From NCBI GenBank assembly GCA_003526525.1, contig DPVV01000533.1, positions 8,124 through 21,983 on the forward strand: a DNA stretch of 13,860 bases. The letters are read 5' to 3'. The stretch is from Lachnoclostridium phytofermentans. GTDB taxonomy: Bacteria; Bacillota; Clostridia; Lachnospirales; Lachnospiraceae. Position 1 is the first letter of the stretch; each line of letters starts with the position of its first letter. A program made the position numbers and the translations under genes. Below are positions 7,381-13,456 of this stretch, in pieces. The notes below the pieces were generated by a model. It saw only the letters and a list, made by a program, of their open reading frames with translations, had not been told where the DNA came from and did no database searches.

Positions 7381-8403
7381 TTGGAAGAATTATTAAGTAT
7401 AAATTCGGTATCAATCGGGTATGGGGGGAATTGTGGGAAAAGAGGAGAAACTCTGGCAGTAAAGAACGCTTGCTTTTCGATTCAAAATGGAGAAATCTTT
7501 GGCCTTATGGGAGAGTCTGGTTCAGGAAAGACTACGATAGGAAGAGCAATTATGCGAATGATTGATACAGTAGAAGGGGACATAACATATAAAGGCATGA
7601 AAATTAATCAGAAACTATCCGCGGATATTAGAAGAACGTTATGTCATGAAATGCAAATGATTTTTCAAGATCCAATGGCATCCCTAAATGAACGGGCAAA
7701 AGTTTCAGATATTATTGGTGAGGGGATTTTTGCTACGAATCAAGCGATATCAAATTCGGAGAGGGAGAGGCTGATTGATAAAACGATGCTTGAGGTTGGC
7801 TTACGGCCTGAGTATAAAAATCGATATCCAACCGAATTTTCTGGAGGTCAACGACAGAGAATTGGTATTGCGAGGGCGCTTATTATGGAACCGCAATTTA
7901 TTGTGGCAGATGAACCTATCTCAGCATTAGATGTTTCAGTACGGGCACAGATATTAAATCTGATGAAGAGACTTCAGAAAAACCGTGGATTAACTTACCT
8001 TTTTATATCGCATGACATGTCAGTAATGCGATATTTTACAGACCGCATTGCAGTACTTTATCATGGAAGGATTGTTGAGATAGCACCCACGAATCAGCTT
8101 TTTAAAACCCCCTTACATCCATATACTAAGATGTTAATTTCCTCCATCCCAAAGCCTGATCCATTACCAAGAATGATAACGGAGAAAAAAGGGAATCTAA
8201 ATGGTAACAAAAGTGAGTTGAAATCAAGCTATCAGAATATAAATTTTGATATAAATTCAAGTAAAAACAAGGGAAAAGAAATTGATATTATTTCAGACAA
8301 ATACAAAGGAGGAGAAATTGATATTGTTTCAGACAAATATAAGGGGAGAGATACCCAAAGATTGATTGAGCGAGCACCAGGTCATTATGTGCTGGAAGCA
8401 TAG
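7381..8403 (+). CDS. Peptide ABC transporter ATP-binding protein, OppF/DppF type, with repeat-bearing C-terminal tail
   Basis: Second ATPase, expected to pair with the OppD-type subunit. Walker A GESGSGKT (44-51), Q-loop FQD (Q96), signature FSGGQRQ (153-159), Walker B FIVADEP (173-179, E178) and H-loop H211 are intact, so it should hydrolyse ATP. HPYTKML (246-252) opens the C-terminal domain. After PKPDPLP (257-263) the usual cysteine-containing PSGCxFxxRC stretch is absent; instead residues 271-323 are a polar, Lys/Asn-rich linker with three tandem 12-residue repeats. The conserved end (APGHYV, 332-337) then returns in frame, so this is not a frameshift. The start is TTG, chosen because GGAGG (7368-7372) lies 8 bases upstream and the protein aligns from its first residues. 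It is the last gene of the operon; no terminator follows. Confidence 0.92.
   Translation: MEELLSINSVSIGYGGNCGKRGETLAVKNACFSIQNGEIFGLMGESGSGKTTIGRAIMRMIDTVEGDITYKGMKINQKLSADIRRTLCHEMQMIFQDPMASLNERAKVSDIIGEGIFATNQAISNSERERLIDKTMLEVGLRPEYKNRYPTEFSGGQRQRIGIARALIMEPQFIVADEPISALDVSVRAQILNLMKRLQKNRGLTYLFISHDMSVMRYFTDRIAVLYHGRIVEIAPTNQLFKTPLHPYTKMLISSIPKPDPLPRMITEKKGNLNGNKSELKSSYQNINFDINSSKNKGKEIDIISDKYKGGEIDIVSDKYKGRDTQRLIERAPGHYVLEA
8242..8349 (+). repeat. Three tandem 36-bp in-frame repeats inside the OppF-type gene
   Basis: Units 8242-8277, 8278-8313 and 8314-8349 encode NFDINSSKNKGK, EIDIISDKYKGG and EIDIVSDKYKGR. Units 2 and 3 match at 31 of 36 bases; three of the five differences are synonymous and the others are I/V and G/R. 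Unit 1 is more diverged (about 24 of 36). The reading frame is preserved throughout. Confidence 0.85.
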
Positions 8404-8431
8404 AGAAAGCAAATGAGGTACGGGAGACTTC

Positions 8432-8460
8432 TTGACGGACGCTATGTTCTAGCATATAAT
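8432..8460 (+). promoter_or_regulatory. Strong sigma-A promoter for the glycosyltransferase genes
   Basis: TTGACG (8432-8437) and a perfect TATAAT (8455-8460) are separated by 17 bases. It begins only 29 bases after the OppF-type stop and points at the glycosyltransferase at 8559, giving a leader of about 90 bases. It marks the glycosyltransferases as a transcription unit of their own, though read-through from the opp operon is possible because no terminator separates them. Confidence 0.72.
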
Positions 8461-8558
8461 TAGATGGATTATACATAATTGTTTCTAAAATAAAGAATGA
8501 GATTTATCTGTCTGGATATAATCATGAATAAACCAACAAAGGAATGGGATGAAGAACA

Positions 8559-9527
8559 ATGGATCAAAATAAGAATCTGGATGTTATAATACCGCTATTT
8601 CGACCGGACAAAAAGTTTGATAAGCTATTAATCCAGTTATTAAAACAAACCATAAAGCCTAAGAATATATGGCTTCTTAATACAGAGGTATTGCCGGATT
8701 ACGCAACAGAGACAATTAAAAAAAGAGTGGATGAATTGGTCTCACGTACGAAAGTCGCAGGAAGTGAAACTGTGAACATTCATTTAATACCAATAGAGCA
8801 GTCAGAATTTGACCATGGCGGTACAAGAGCGTATGGCGCTAGTCTATCAAATTCGGAATATATGATATTTATGACACAAGATGCGATTCCAAATAATGAA
8901 CATCTATTAGAAAATCTAATAGAACCATTCAAGATGGAGGAAGTCGCAGTCACTTATGGAAGACAGGAAGCAGCACAAAATGCTACGTTAGTTGAAAAAT
9001 ATACTAGAATATTCAATTATCCATCCACAGATCAAATAAAGTCGAAAGAAGATTTGAGTCGCCTTGGAATCAAAACTTACTTTTGTTCCAATGTGTGTGC
9101 AGCATACCGTAAGTCAGTCTATGAGGATTTAGGAGGATTTGTTGCAAGAACAATATTTAATGAAGATATGATTTATGCAGCAGGAATAATTAAGGCTGGG
9201 TATAAGGTTTATTATGCAAGTAAAGCTACGGTAACTCATAGTCATCATTACTCATGGATACAACAACTTCGAAGAAATTTTGATTTAGGCGTTTCACAAG
9301 AGGAATATCAATCGATATTTAAAAATATCTCTTCTGAAAAGGAAGGCACGAAGCTAGTAAAGCAAACAATTGATTATTTGATAGATCAAAGAGAATATAT
9401 AGAATTGATTGATTTTATACTGGAAAGTGGATTTAAATACTTGGGTTATCTTCTTGGAAAGCAACATCGATTATTACCACAGCCATTCAAAGTATGGCTT
9501 AGTATGAATAAGTCATATTGGAAATAG
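8559..9527 (+). CDS. Family-2 glycosyltransferase, rhamnosyltransferase-like
   Basis: The N-terminus (LDVIIPLFRP, 7-16) is the GT-A nucleotide-sugar fold start. FDHGGTR (84-90), MTQDA (105-109; the DXD-equivalent region), CSNVCAAYRKSVYEDLGGF (176-194), the acidic FNED (200-203) and THSHHYSW (226-233) followed by QLRRNFDLGV are the block pattern of bacterial rhamnosyltransferase-like GT2 proteins. It is soluble or peripheral (no clear TM helix) and probably adds a sugar to a lipid-linked cell-surface glycan on the cytoplasmic face. The ribosome binding site is poor: GGGAT (8546-8550) at 8 bases; AAGGA is too far away. The upstream in-frame ATG at 8544 runs into TGA after two codons, so 8559 is the first usable start. 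Donor and acceptor are unknown; the rhamnose assignment is by pattern memory only. Confidence 0.85.
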   Translation: MDQNKNLDVIIPLFRPDKKFDKLLIQLLKQTIKPKNIWLLNTEVLPDYATETIKKRVDELVSRTKVAGSETVNIHLIPIEQSEFDHGGTRAYGASLSNSEYMIFMTQDAIPNNEHLLENLIEPFKMEEVAVTYGRQEAAQNATLVEKYTRIFNYPSTDQIKSKEDLSRLGIKTYFCSNVCAAYRKSVYEDLGGFVARTIFNEDMIYAAGIIKAGYKVYYASKATVTHSHHYSWIQQLRRNFDLGVSQEEYQSIFKNISSEKEGTKLVKQTIDYLIDQREYIELIDFILESGFKYLGYLLGKQHRLLPQPFKVWLSMNKSYWK

Positions 9528-9575
9528 TGTGATGAAAGATTTTCACACACAGTGAATAACGAAATAATTCACTGT
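9527..9575 (+). repeat. Two adjacent hairpins between the glycosyltransferase genes
   Basis: GTGTGA (9527-9532, overlapping the stop codon) pairs with TCACAC (9543-9548); then a 9-bp stem pairs 9549-9557 with 9567-9575. Neither is followed by a T-tract, so termination is doubtful. They may affect mRNA stability or partially attenuate expression of the second glycosyltransferase. Confidence 0.4.
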
Positions 9576-9632
9576 CCAAATATTGTGCCTGCAGCTAAGA
9601 GTGAACAGGCCATAGAAAGGCATGGGTATTAA

Positions 9633-10571
9633 ATGAGTAGGGTAGATATCATAATGAGCACCTATAATGGTGAAAAATACTTAAGAGAGCAAATAGATTC
9701 TATATTGACTTGCAATCATCAAAATATTGTATTACATGTTTTTGATGATGGGTCTTCTGATGAAACCGTTCAGATATTAGCAGAATATAAACATCGCAAT
9801 GAGAACAATTTGCACCTTTATAAAAACCATCGCAACCTAGGTGTTACCAAGAACTTTCTGAATGGAATTAAAACGGTAATGGAGCATTTTAAAGAGGCAA
9901 CATACTTTATGTGTTGTGATCAGGATGATGTATGGCATGATGATAAGGTAAGCAAAACATTAAAGCGTATGGAACAGATGGAAAAACGTTATGGTGTTGA
10001 CCGACCTCTGCTGGTATTTACTGATGCGGTGATTGCGGATGAAAATCTTAATGAGATATCGGAATCTTTTATAAAGACACAACATTTTAATTTAAATAAG
10101 ATTGATTTAGCACACCTTTTAATGGAAAATAAATGCATCGGATGTACGATTATGATTAATCGAGCGTTTGAATATTATCTTTCCCATACTCCCAATGCTG
10201 CAAGATATCATGATTGGTGGTTGGCGTTAATCGCCGCAGCGTTTGGGCATATTAGTTATTTACCAAAAGCTACGCTTGATTACAGGCAACATTCCGCCAA
10301 TGTTGTTGGCAGTATAAATTTTTCTTCTTACGTTCGTAGGCGAATGTCGTCAATCAAAGATCAAAAGCTAACACTAGCTAAAAATCGCGACCAAGCAGAA
10401 GAATTTTTGCATTTTTTTCATGAGGACTTACAAAGACATCAAAAGTCCATCGTGGAAGAGTATCTAAAGATGTTTCAATCTAACTTTATTAAGAGGCGCT
10501 ATATAGCAATTAATCAAGGATATCTAAAGAGTGGTATCATTAGAAATTGCGGATTAATGTTGATACTATAG
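9633..10571 (+). CDS. Family-2 glycosyltransferase, RgpB-like
   Basis: Classic GT2: VDIIMSTYNGEKYLREQIDS (4-23) opens the GT-A fold, DDGSSD (38-43) is the nucleotide-binding acid patch, NLGVTKNF (68-75) follows, and CDQDDVW (95-101) with HDDK gives the DXD-type metal site. HDWW (193-196) and YRQHSANVVG (217-226) complete the catalytic block seen in rhamnan/polysaccharide-type transferases such as RgpB. The C-terminal ~80 residues are basic and helical without clear TM segments. The ribosome binding site is weak (GAAAGG at 9615-9620, 12 bases away). It is separated from the preceding glycosyltransferase by 105 bases with two hairpins and is probably co-transcribed with it. Product likely a surface or wall polysaccharide; sugar specificity is not determinable here. 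Confidence 0.87.
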   Translation: MSRVDIIMSTYNGEKYLREQIDSILTCNHQNIVLHVFDDGSSDETVQILAEYKHRNENNLHLYKNHRNLGVTKNFLNGIKTVMEHFKEATYFMCCDQDDVWHDDKVSKTLKRMEQMEKRYGVDRPLLVFTDAVIADENLNEISESFIKTQHFNLNKIDLAHLLMENKCIGCTIMINRAFEYYLSHTPNAARYHDWWLALIAAAFGHISYLPKATLDYRQHSANVVGSINFSSYVRRRMSSIKDQKLTLAKNRDQAEEFLHFFHEDLQRHQKSIVEEYLKMFQSNFIKRRYIAINQGYLKSGIIRNCGLMLIL

Positions 10572-10573
10572 CT

Positions 10574-10654
10574 TAACCTCATCAGGGAAGTCCCGCGCTT
10601 CTGTAAGCGGGGGACTTCCCTGTTTTAAAATGCCACGTAGTGGCAATGAGGTTA
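10574..10654 (+). other. Compact three-way-junction element bounded by 9-bp inverted repeats
   Basis: A perfect outer stem (10574-10582 with 10646-10654) encloses two hairpins. Hairpin 1 has arms 10583-10594 and 10611-10622 (12 perfect pairs), one G/G mismatch, five more pairs (10596-10600 with 10605-10609) and a CTGT loop. Hairpin 2 has arms TGCCAC and GTGGCA (10631-10636, 10640-10645) with a GTA loop. The only unpaired bases at the junction are TTTTAAAA (10623-10630). Nearly every base is thus accounted for. It begins 3 bases after the glycosyltransferase stop. The TTTT after hairpin 1 could let that part act as a terminator, but the enclosing stem is unusual for one. Alternatives: structured RNA, or a small MITE/REP-like mobile palindrome; I see no target-site duplication. 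Confidence 0.6.
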
Positions 10655-10663
10655 TGAGCAAGT

Positions 10664-10697
10664 AGCGTAAGCGGATTGCGAATATCCGCTTTGACTA
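10664..10697 (+). repeat. Hairpin repeat motif, copy 2
   Basis: AGCGTA (10664-10669) leads straight into a perfect 7-bp stem (AGCGGAT 10670-10676, loop of 7, ATCCGCT 10684-10690) and TTGACTA (10691-10697). It is the counterpart of 2023-2063. GTAG directly precedes the element (10662-10665 overlaps its start), which recalls REP-type palindromes, but no RAYT transposase gene is in the window. Confidence 0.5.
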
Positions 10698-10703
10698 AAA
10701 AGT

Positions 10704-10742
10704 AAAACCTGTAAGTTATAAGTGGATAACTTACAGGTTTTT
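10704..10742. terminator. Bidirectional intrinsic terminator between convergent glycosyltransferase and carbamate kinase genes
   Basis: Arms 10704-10719 and 10726-10741 form a 16-bp perfect stem with a 6-base loop. On the + strand it ends in TTTTT (10738-10742); on the - strand the hairpin is followed by TTTTACTTTTT-like sequence. It lies 8 bases from the end of the carbamate kinase gene and serves both converging transcripts. Confidence 0.85.
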
Positions 10743-10750
10743 ATAATATG

Positions 10751-11680
10751 TTACTCTATGATAGTACCTGTCTTATGAGACAACCCTTCGAGCGCTTTCT
10801 CAAGATTAGTAATAATTGCACGACGACCATTGCCAGAGCTTACAAAATCAACGCTTGCTTCGATTTTAGGAAGCATTGCACCTTCTTCAAAATAACCTTC
10901 TTCCATATACTTTGTGGCATCGGATACGGAAAGAGTATCGAGTGGTATTGCATTTTCTTTTCCATAATTTAATTCAACTTTGTCTACACCAGTTAAGAAA
11001 AGTAAGGTAGATGCATTTAAAAGATTTGCTAACATTGCGGCTACTAAATCTTTTTCAATAATAGCGCTAGCACCCTTTAGTACTGGACCTTGTTCTAATA
11101 CTGGAATTCCACCGCCACCACCAGCGATGACAATTTGATTTGCATCGACAAGTGCTTTAATTGCATCAATTTCATAAATATCCATAGGCTTTGGAGAAGC
11201 AATGATACGGCGGTATCCCTTGTCCTGGTTTACCACGTAGTTACCCTTCTTTTCTTCTTTCGCAGCCTCAGCTTCTGTCATAAATCTACCGATAATTTTT
11301 GATGGTTGAGAGAATGCCTTATCGAATGGATCAACTTTTACCTGTGTAATAATTGTAGAAACAGGCTTATAAATACCACGTAGGAGTAACTCCGTACGTA
11401 TCATACTTTGTAAATCATATCCGATATATCCTTGACTCATGGCACCACAAACTGACATAGGAGCTACTGTATATTTCGAATCCAGACGACTAAATTCTGT
11501 CATGGCGGTATGTACCATACCAATCTGAGGACCATTGCTGTGTGTAATAACAACCTGATATCCCGCATCAACAAGATCAGCAACTGCACATGCAGCTTTT
11601 TTCACATTTGCACGTTGTTCTGGGAAGGTTTCACCAAATGCACTTCGACCAAGTGCTACAACAATAATATTCTGGCTCAT
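10751..11680 (-). CDS. arcC: Carbamate kinase
   Basis: Amino-acid kinase family enzyme: carbamoyl phosphate + ADP to ATP + carbamate (reversible), the last step of fermentative arginine, agmatine or purine-derivative breakdown. The 309-aa protein matches carbamate kinase end to end: PMSVCGAMSQGYIGYDLQ (74-91), a K-containing GYRRIIASPKP block, GGGGGIPV, KGASAIIEKDL, and a C-terminal GTI. By memory it resembles the E. coli YqeA-like branch. The phosphate-binding start reads ALGRSAF (9-15) where classical enzymes have ALGGNAL, and THSNGPQ (46-52) where they have THGNGPQ. Other blocks are intact, so I expect an active enzyme or a specialised branch, not a pseudogene. The start has GAGGT about 7 bases upstream. 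No arginine deiminase, transcarbamylase or antiporter gene is adjacent, so the pathway is not shown here. Confidence 0.93.
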   Translation of the reverse strand: MSQNIIVVALGRSAFGETFPEQRANVKKAACAVADLVDAGYQVVITHSNGPQIGMVHTAMTEFSRLDSKYTVAPMSVCGAMSQGYIGYDLQSMIRTELLLRGIYKPVSTIITQVKVDPFDKAFSQPSKIIGRFMTEAEAAKEEKKGNYVVNQDKGYRRIIASPKPMDIYEIDAIKALVDANQIVIAGGGGGIPVLEQGPVLKGASAIIEKDLVAAMLANLLNASTLLFLTGVDKVELNYGKENAIPLDTLSVSDATKYMEEGYFEEGAMLPKIEASVDFVSSGNGRRAIITNLEKALEGLSHKTGTIIE

Positions 11681-11710
11681 AGCGTTACCTCTTTTCTTTC
11701 AAGTACAATA

Positions 11711-11739
11711 ATCATATCATTTTTTAATTAAAAAAGGAA
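11711..11739 (-). promoter_or_regulatory. Candidate promoter of the carbamate kinase gene
   Basis: Read on the - strand, TATGAT (11716 to 11711) is a good -10. The hexamer 17 bases upstream, TTCCTT (11739 to 11734), is a poor -35, so an activator may be needed; the spacer is A/T-rich. The start point would give a leader of about 25 bases. Confidence 0.4.
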
Positions 11740-11746
11740 GTGTTTT

Positions 11747-11759
11747 GTATTTGAAATAC
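11747..11759. promoter_or_regulatory. 13-bp perfect palindrome, candidate shared operator
   Basis: GTATTT-G-AAATAC lies between the divergent arcC and mgsA promoters, centred near -45 to -50 of both. A further 9-bp inverted repeat (11711-11719 with 11783-11791), which includes both -10 boxes, is almost concentric with it (centres 11751 and 11753). This suits a dimeric regulator acting on both genes, but no regulator gene lies nearby to suggest which. Confidence 0.35.
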
Positions 11760-11762
11760 TGC

Positions 11763-11791
11763 TTGAAACAACCTTTTAACTTTGATATGAT
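11763..11791 (+). promoter_or_regulatory. Sigma-A promoter of the methylglyoxal synthase gene
   Basis: TTGAAA (11763-11768) and TATGAT (11786-11791) with a 17-base spacer; each box differs from consensus at one position. Predicted leader is about 130 bases. A TATACT at 11902-11907 also resembles a -10 but lacks a partner -35 and would leave almost no leader. Confidence 0.55.
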
Positions 11792-11928
11792 AATTAGAAG
11801 AAAGTATTGTAATTCTGTCAATTGAAGAAGGAATGGTTGGATATTTTCTTAAAAGATCGTAATAAATTTGGTTATGAGAATGGTAACTTTGGACAGAATA
11901 CTATACTAGAGTGACAAAGGAGAACAAT

Positions 11929-12411
11929 ATGTTAGAGGATGATTATATCTATTTTACCATGGACAAAACAAAGCATATCGCATTGGTTGCACACGATGGT
12001 AAGAAAAAAGAAATTGTAGAGTGGGCAGAGAAGCATAAAGATGTATTAAAGAAACATTTTCTTTGCGGAACTGGTACCACAGCGAAATTAATAGCCGAGA
12101 AGACTGGACTTCCGGTACGTGCTTTTAATAGTGGTCCTCTTGGTGGTGATCAGCAGATTGGTGCACGTATTGTAGAAGGAAATATTGATTTTATTATATT
12201 TTTATGGGATCCACTAGAGTCTCAGCCACATGATCCTGATGTAAAAGCGTTACTACGTATTGCAGTAGTCTATGATATTCCAATTGCAAATAACCTTGCG
12301 ACAGCGGACTTTCTCTTAGAAAGTAGATTTATGGAAGAAACTTATGATCGAAAGGTAACAAACTTTAATAAAACAATGAAACAGCGTATTGATCAGTTTT
12401 CTAAAGAATAA
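11929..12411 (+). CDS. mgsA: Methylglyoxal synthase
   Basis: Converts dihydroxyacetone phosphate to methylglyoxal and phosphate, an overflow bypass of lower glycolysis used when phosphate is short or sugar influx is high. Numbering from ATG 11929 (160 aa): HIALVAHD (16-23, H22 and D23), GTGTT (47-51, phosphate site), SGPLGGDQQIGA (68-79, with D74 corresponding to the catalytic Asp of the E. coli enzyme), WDP (93-95), and PHDPDVKALLRIA (100-112, H101 and D104). All known active-site blocks are present. A GTG at 11911 would add six residues, but AAGGAG (11917-11922) lies 6 bases before the ATG and inside that extension, so ATG is the start. Monocistronic: own promoter and own terminator, divergent from arcC. 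Confidence 0.95.
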   Translation: MLEDDYIYFTMDKTKHIALVAHDGKKKEIVEWAEKHKDVLKKHFLCGTGTTAKLIAEKTGLPVRAFNSGPLGGDQQIGARIVEGNIDFIIFLWDPLESQPHDPDVKALLRIAVVYDIPIANNLATADFLLESRFMEETYDRKVTNFNKTMKQRIDQFSKE

Positions 12412-12415
12412 GAAA

Positions 12416-12449
12416 GGGGCTTTTGCAAAAATTGCAAAAGCCCTTTATA
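12416..12449. terminator. Bidirectional intrinsic terminator after mgsA
   Basis: An 11-bp perfect stem (12417-12427 with 12433-12443), extendable past one bulged G by AAA/TTT, with an AAAAT loop. It starts 4 bases after the mgsA stop and is followed by TTTATAATTT. The complementary strand also has a pyrimidine-rich tail, so it can end the converging anti-sigma transcript. Confidence 0.8.
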
Positions 12450-12497
12450 ATTTCCTGACAGTACAGCATTACAACGCATTTTAAATCTAAATTAGTT

Positions 12498-12935
12498 CTA
12501 CTGATTGCTTCTTATTCTGCTTTTAATAGCGAGAATAATTCCTGAAATAATTGTAATTAATAAAAACAAGTAAGCCAGTGGAATAAGTGCAAATGGTTCA
12601 ACAAGCATCCCATCCTCTAGTACTTTAGAGCCAATGATATTATATAATATAGGACAAGCTACAGTTGCCAATAATGATGTGAAAAATATTCCCTTCATAA
12701 AAGATATGCTTTTATCCTTCTTCCACTTATGCGCGATTTTTTTCATTGTTTCCACCTCTTCCTTATCTGATTTAAACGTCATACTATCAAATTCAATTCT
12801 ATTTTCACTTAATTCCTTTTTGCACGATTCACAGTGTTCCACATGTTCTTCTACAAATCTACGGCTTTCTTGACTACATACATTATCTAAATATAAGGGG
12901 ATTAAGTCCCTTACGATATCACATGATTTATTCAT
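12498..12935 (-). CDS. Zinc-finger anti-sigma factor-like membrane protein (zf-HC2 N-terminus)
   Basis: The N-terminus has the zinc-binding anti-sigma (ZAS) pattern: C5, then H31-x3-C35-x2-C38 (HVEHCESC), within a helical segment (DIVRDLIPLYLDN...). A charged linker (45-78) leads to two TM helices, ~80-101 and ~115-136, and a short basic tail, so the zinc domain is cytoplasmic and there is almost no extracytoplasmic sensor domain; signal reception would lie in the membrane part or in another protein. The start overlaps the sigma gene's stop by 4 bases (ATGA), with AAAGGAG 8 bases upstream inside the sigma gene, so the two are translationally coupled. Expected role: bind and silence the ECF sigma factor until a signal. 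The anti-sigma role is inferred from domain and coupling. Confidence 0.82.
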   Translation of the reverse strand: MNKSCDIVRDLIPLYLDNVCSQESRRFVEEHVEHCESCKKELSENRIEFDSMTFKSDKEEVETMKKIAHKWKKDKSISFMKGIFFTSLLATVACPILYNIIGSKVLEDGMLVEPFALIPLAYLFLLITIISGIILAIKSRIRSNQ

Positions 12936-13405
12936 ACCATTTTCTCCTTTAATTTTAATTTTGCACGATAATATGTGACACGTGCCCAGCTTTCTGATTT
13001 ATCAAATAGGTCTCCTATTTGAAGGAATGATAATTCTCCAAAAACTCTAAGTGTAAATACTTCCTTATATGGTTCTTCCATGCCATGTAACACCTTATGG
13101 ATTTCGTAGGCAGTTTCCTTGTTGATATAATTTTTTTCAAAATCTTCTTCTATCGGTTGTATCAAAACAGAGACATCTTGTTGCTTCTTCGCTTTATCAT
13201 AATAAGTATAAAAAGTATTTTTTGCTATCTGGCATAGCCAGACTCTTAGTTTACAGTCACCACGAAAGGAGTTAATACTTTTCATTGCCTTAAAAAAAGT
13301 TTCTTGCGTTATCTCCTCTGCAACATTAGCATCCCTGCATAAGGAATATATATATTGATAGACAATATGGAAGTAATCGGAATATATTTTGTCGAATTCA
13401 GACAC
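12932..13405 (-). CDS. ECF-family RNA polymerase sigma factor
   Basis: A two-domain ECF sigma factor of 157 aa, normal length. Sigma region 2 is at ~5-72, with AEEITQETFFKAMKSINSF (29-47; core binding and -10 recognition) and LRVWLCQIAKN (53-63). Sigma region 4 is at ~99-155, with the HTH around ELSFLQIGDLFDKSESWARVT (124-144; -35 recognition). The start is GTG at 13405, supported by GAGGTGA 5 bases upstream; no better ATG exists before region 2. It is followed with a 4-base overlap by the zinc-finger membrane protein, the standard sigma/anti-sigma order. Regulon unknown; related pairs respond to envelope stress, antimicrobial peptides or lysozyme. Confidence 0.92.
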   Translation of the reverse strand: MSEFDKIYSDYFHIVYQYIYSLCRDANVAEEITQETFFKAMKSINSFRGDCKLRVWLCQIAKNTFYTYYDKAKKQQDVSVLIQPIEEDFEKNYINKETAYEIHKVLHGMEEPYKEVFTLRVFGELSFLQIGDLFDKSESWARVTYYRAKLKLKEKMV

Positions 13406-13430
13406 TTTCTCACCTCGCTTTCCTAATTAA

Positions 13431-13456
13431 GACTGGTAGGAATCAAATTCGTTACA
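13431..13456 (-). promoter_or_regulatory. Candidate ECF-type (autoregulatory) promoter of the sigma/anti-sigma operon
   Basis: On the - strand, TGTAAC (13456 to 13451) is followed after 16 bases by AGTC (13434 to 13431). The AAC-type -35 with a 16-base spacer and GTC-type -10 resembles promoters of Bacillus sigma-X/sigma-M/sigma-W-like ECF factors, which often transcribe their own genes. It would give a leader of about 20 bases carrying GAGGTGA. Confidence 0.45.

Noticed and set aside
8242..8349. Short tandem repeats as a possible CRISPR array
   Set aside because: Units are contiguous with no spacers, are in frame and encode a protein linker.
8191..8403. Frameshift or pseudogene at the end of the OppF-type gene
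   Set aside because: The conserved APGHYV end of the family is recovered in the same frame after the linker and all ATPase motifs are intact.
8288..8476. Open frame on the - strand at the end of the OppF-type gene
   Set aside because: Antisense to the repeat region and to the glycosyltransferase promoter; no supporting features.
10748..10972. Open frame on the + strand over the 3' end of the carbamate kinase gene
   Set aside because: Antisense shadow of a well-conserved enzyme; starts next to the terminator and lacks a ribosome binding site.
11510..11731. Open frame on the + strand over the 5' end of the carbamate kinase gene
   Set aside because: Antisense shadow covering the arcC start and promoter; no domain recognisable.
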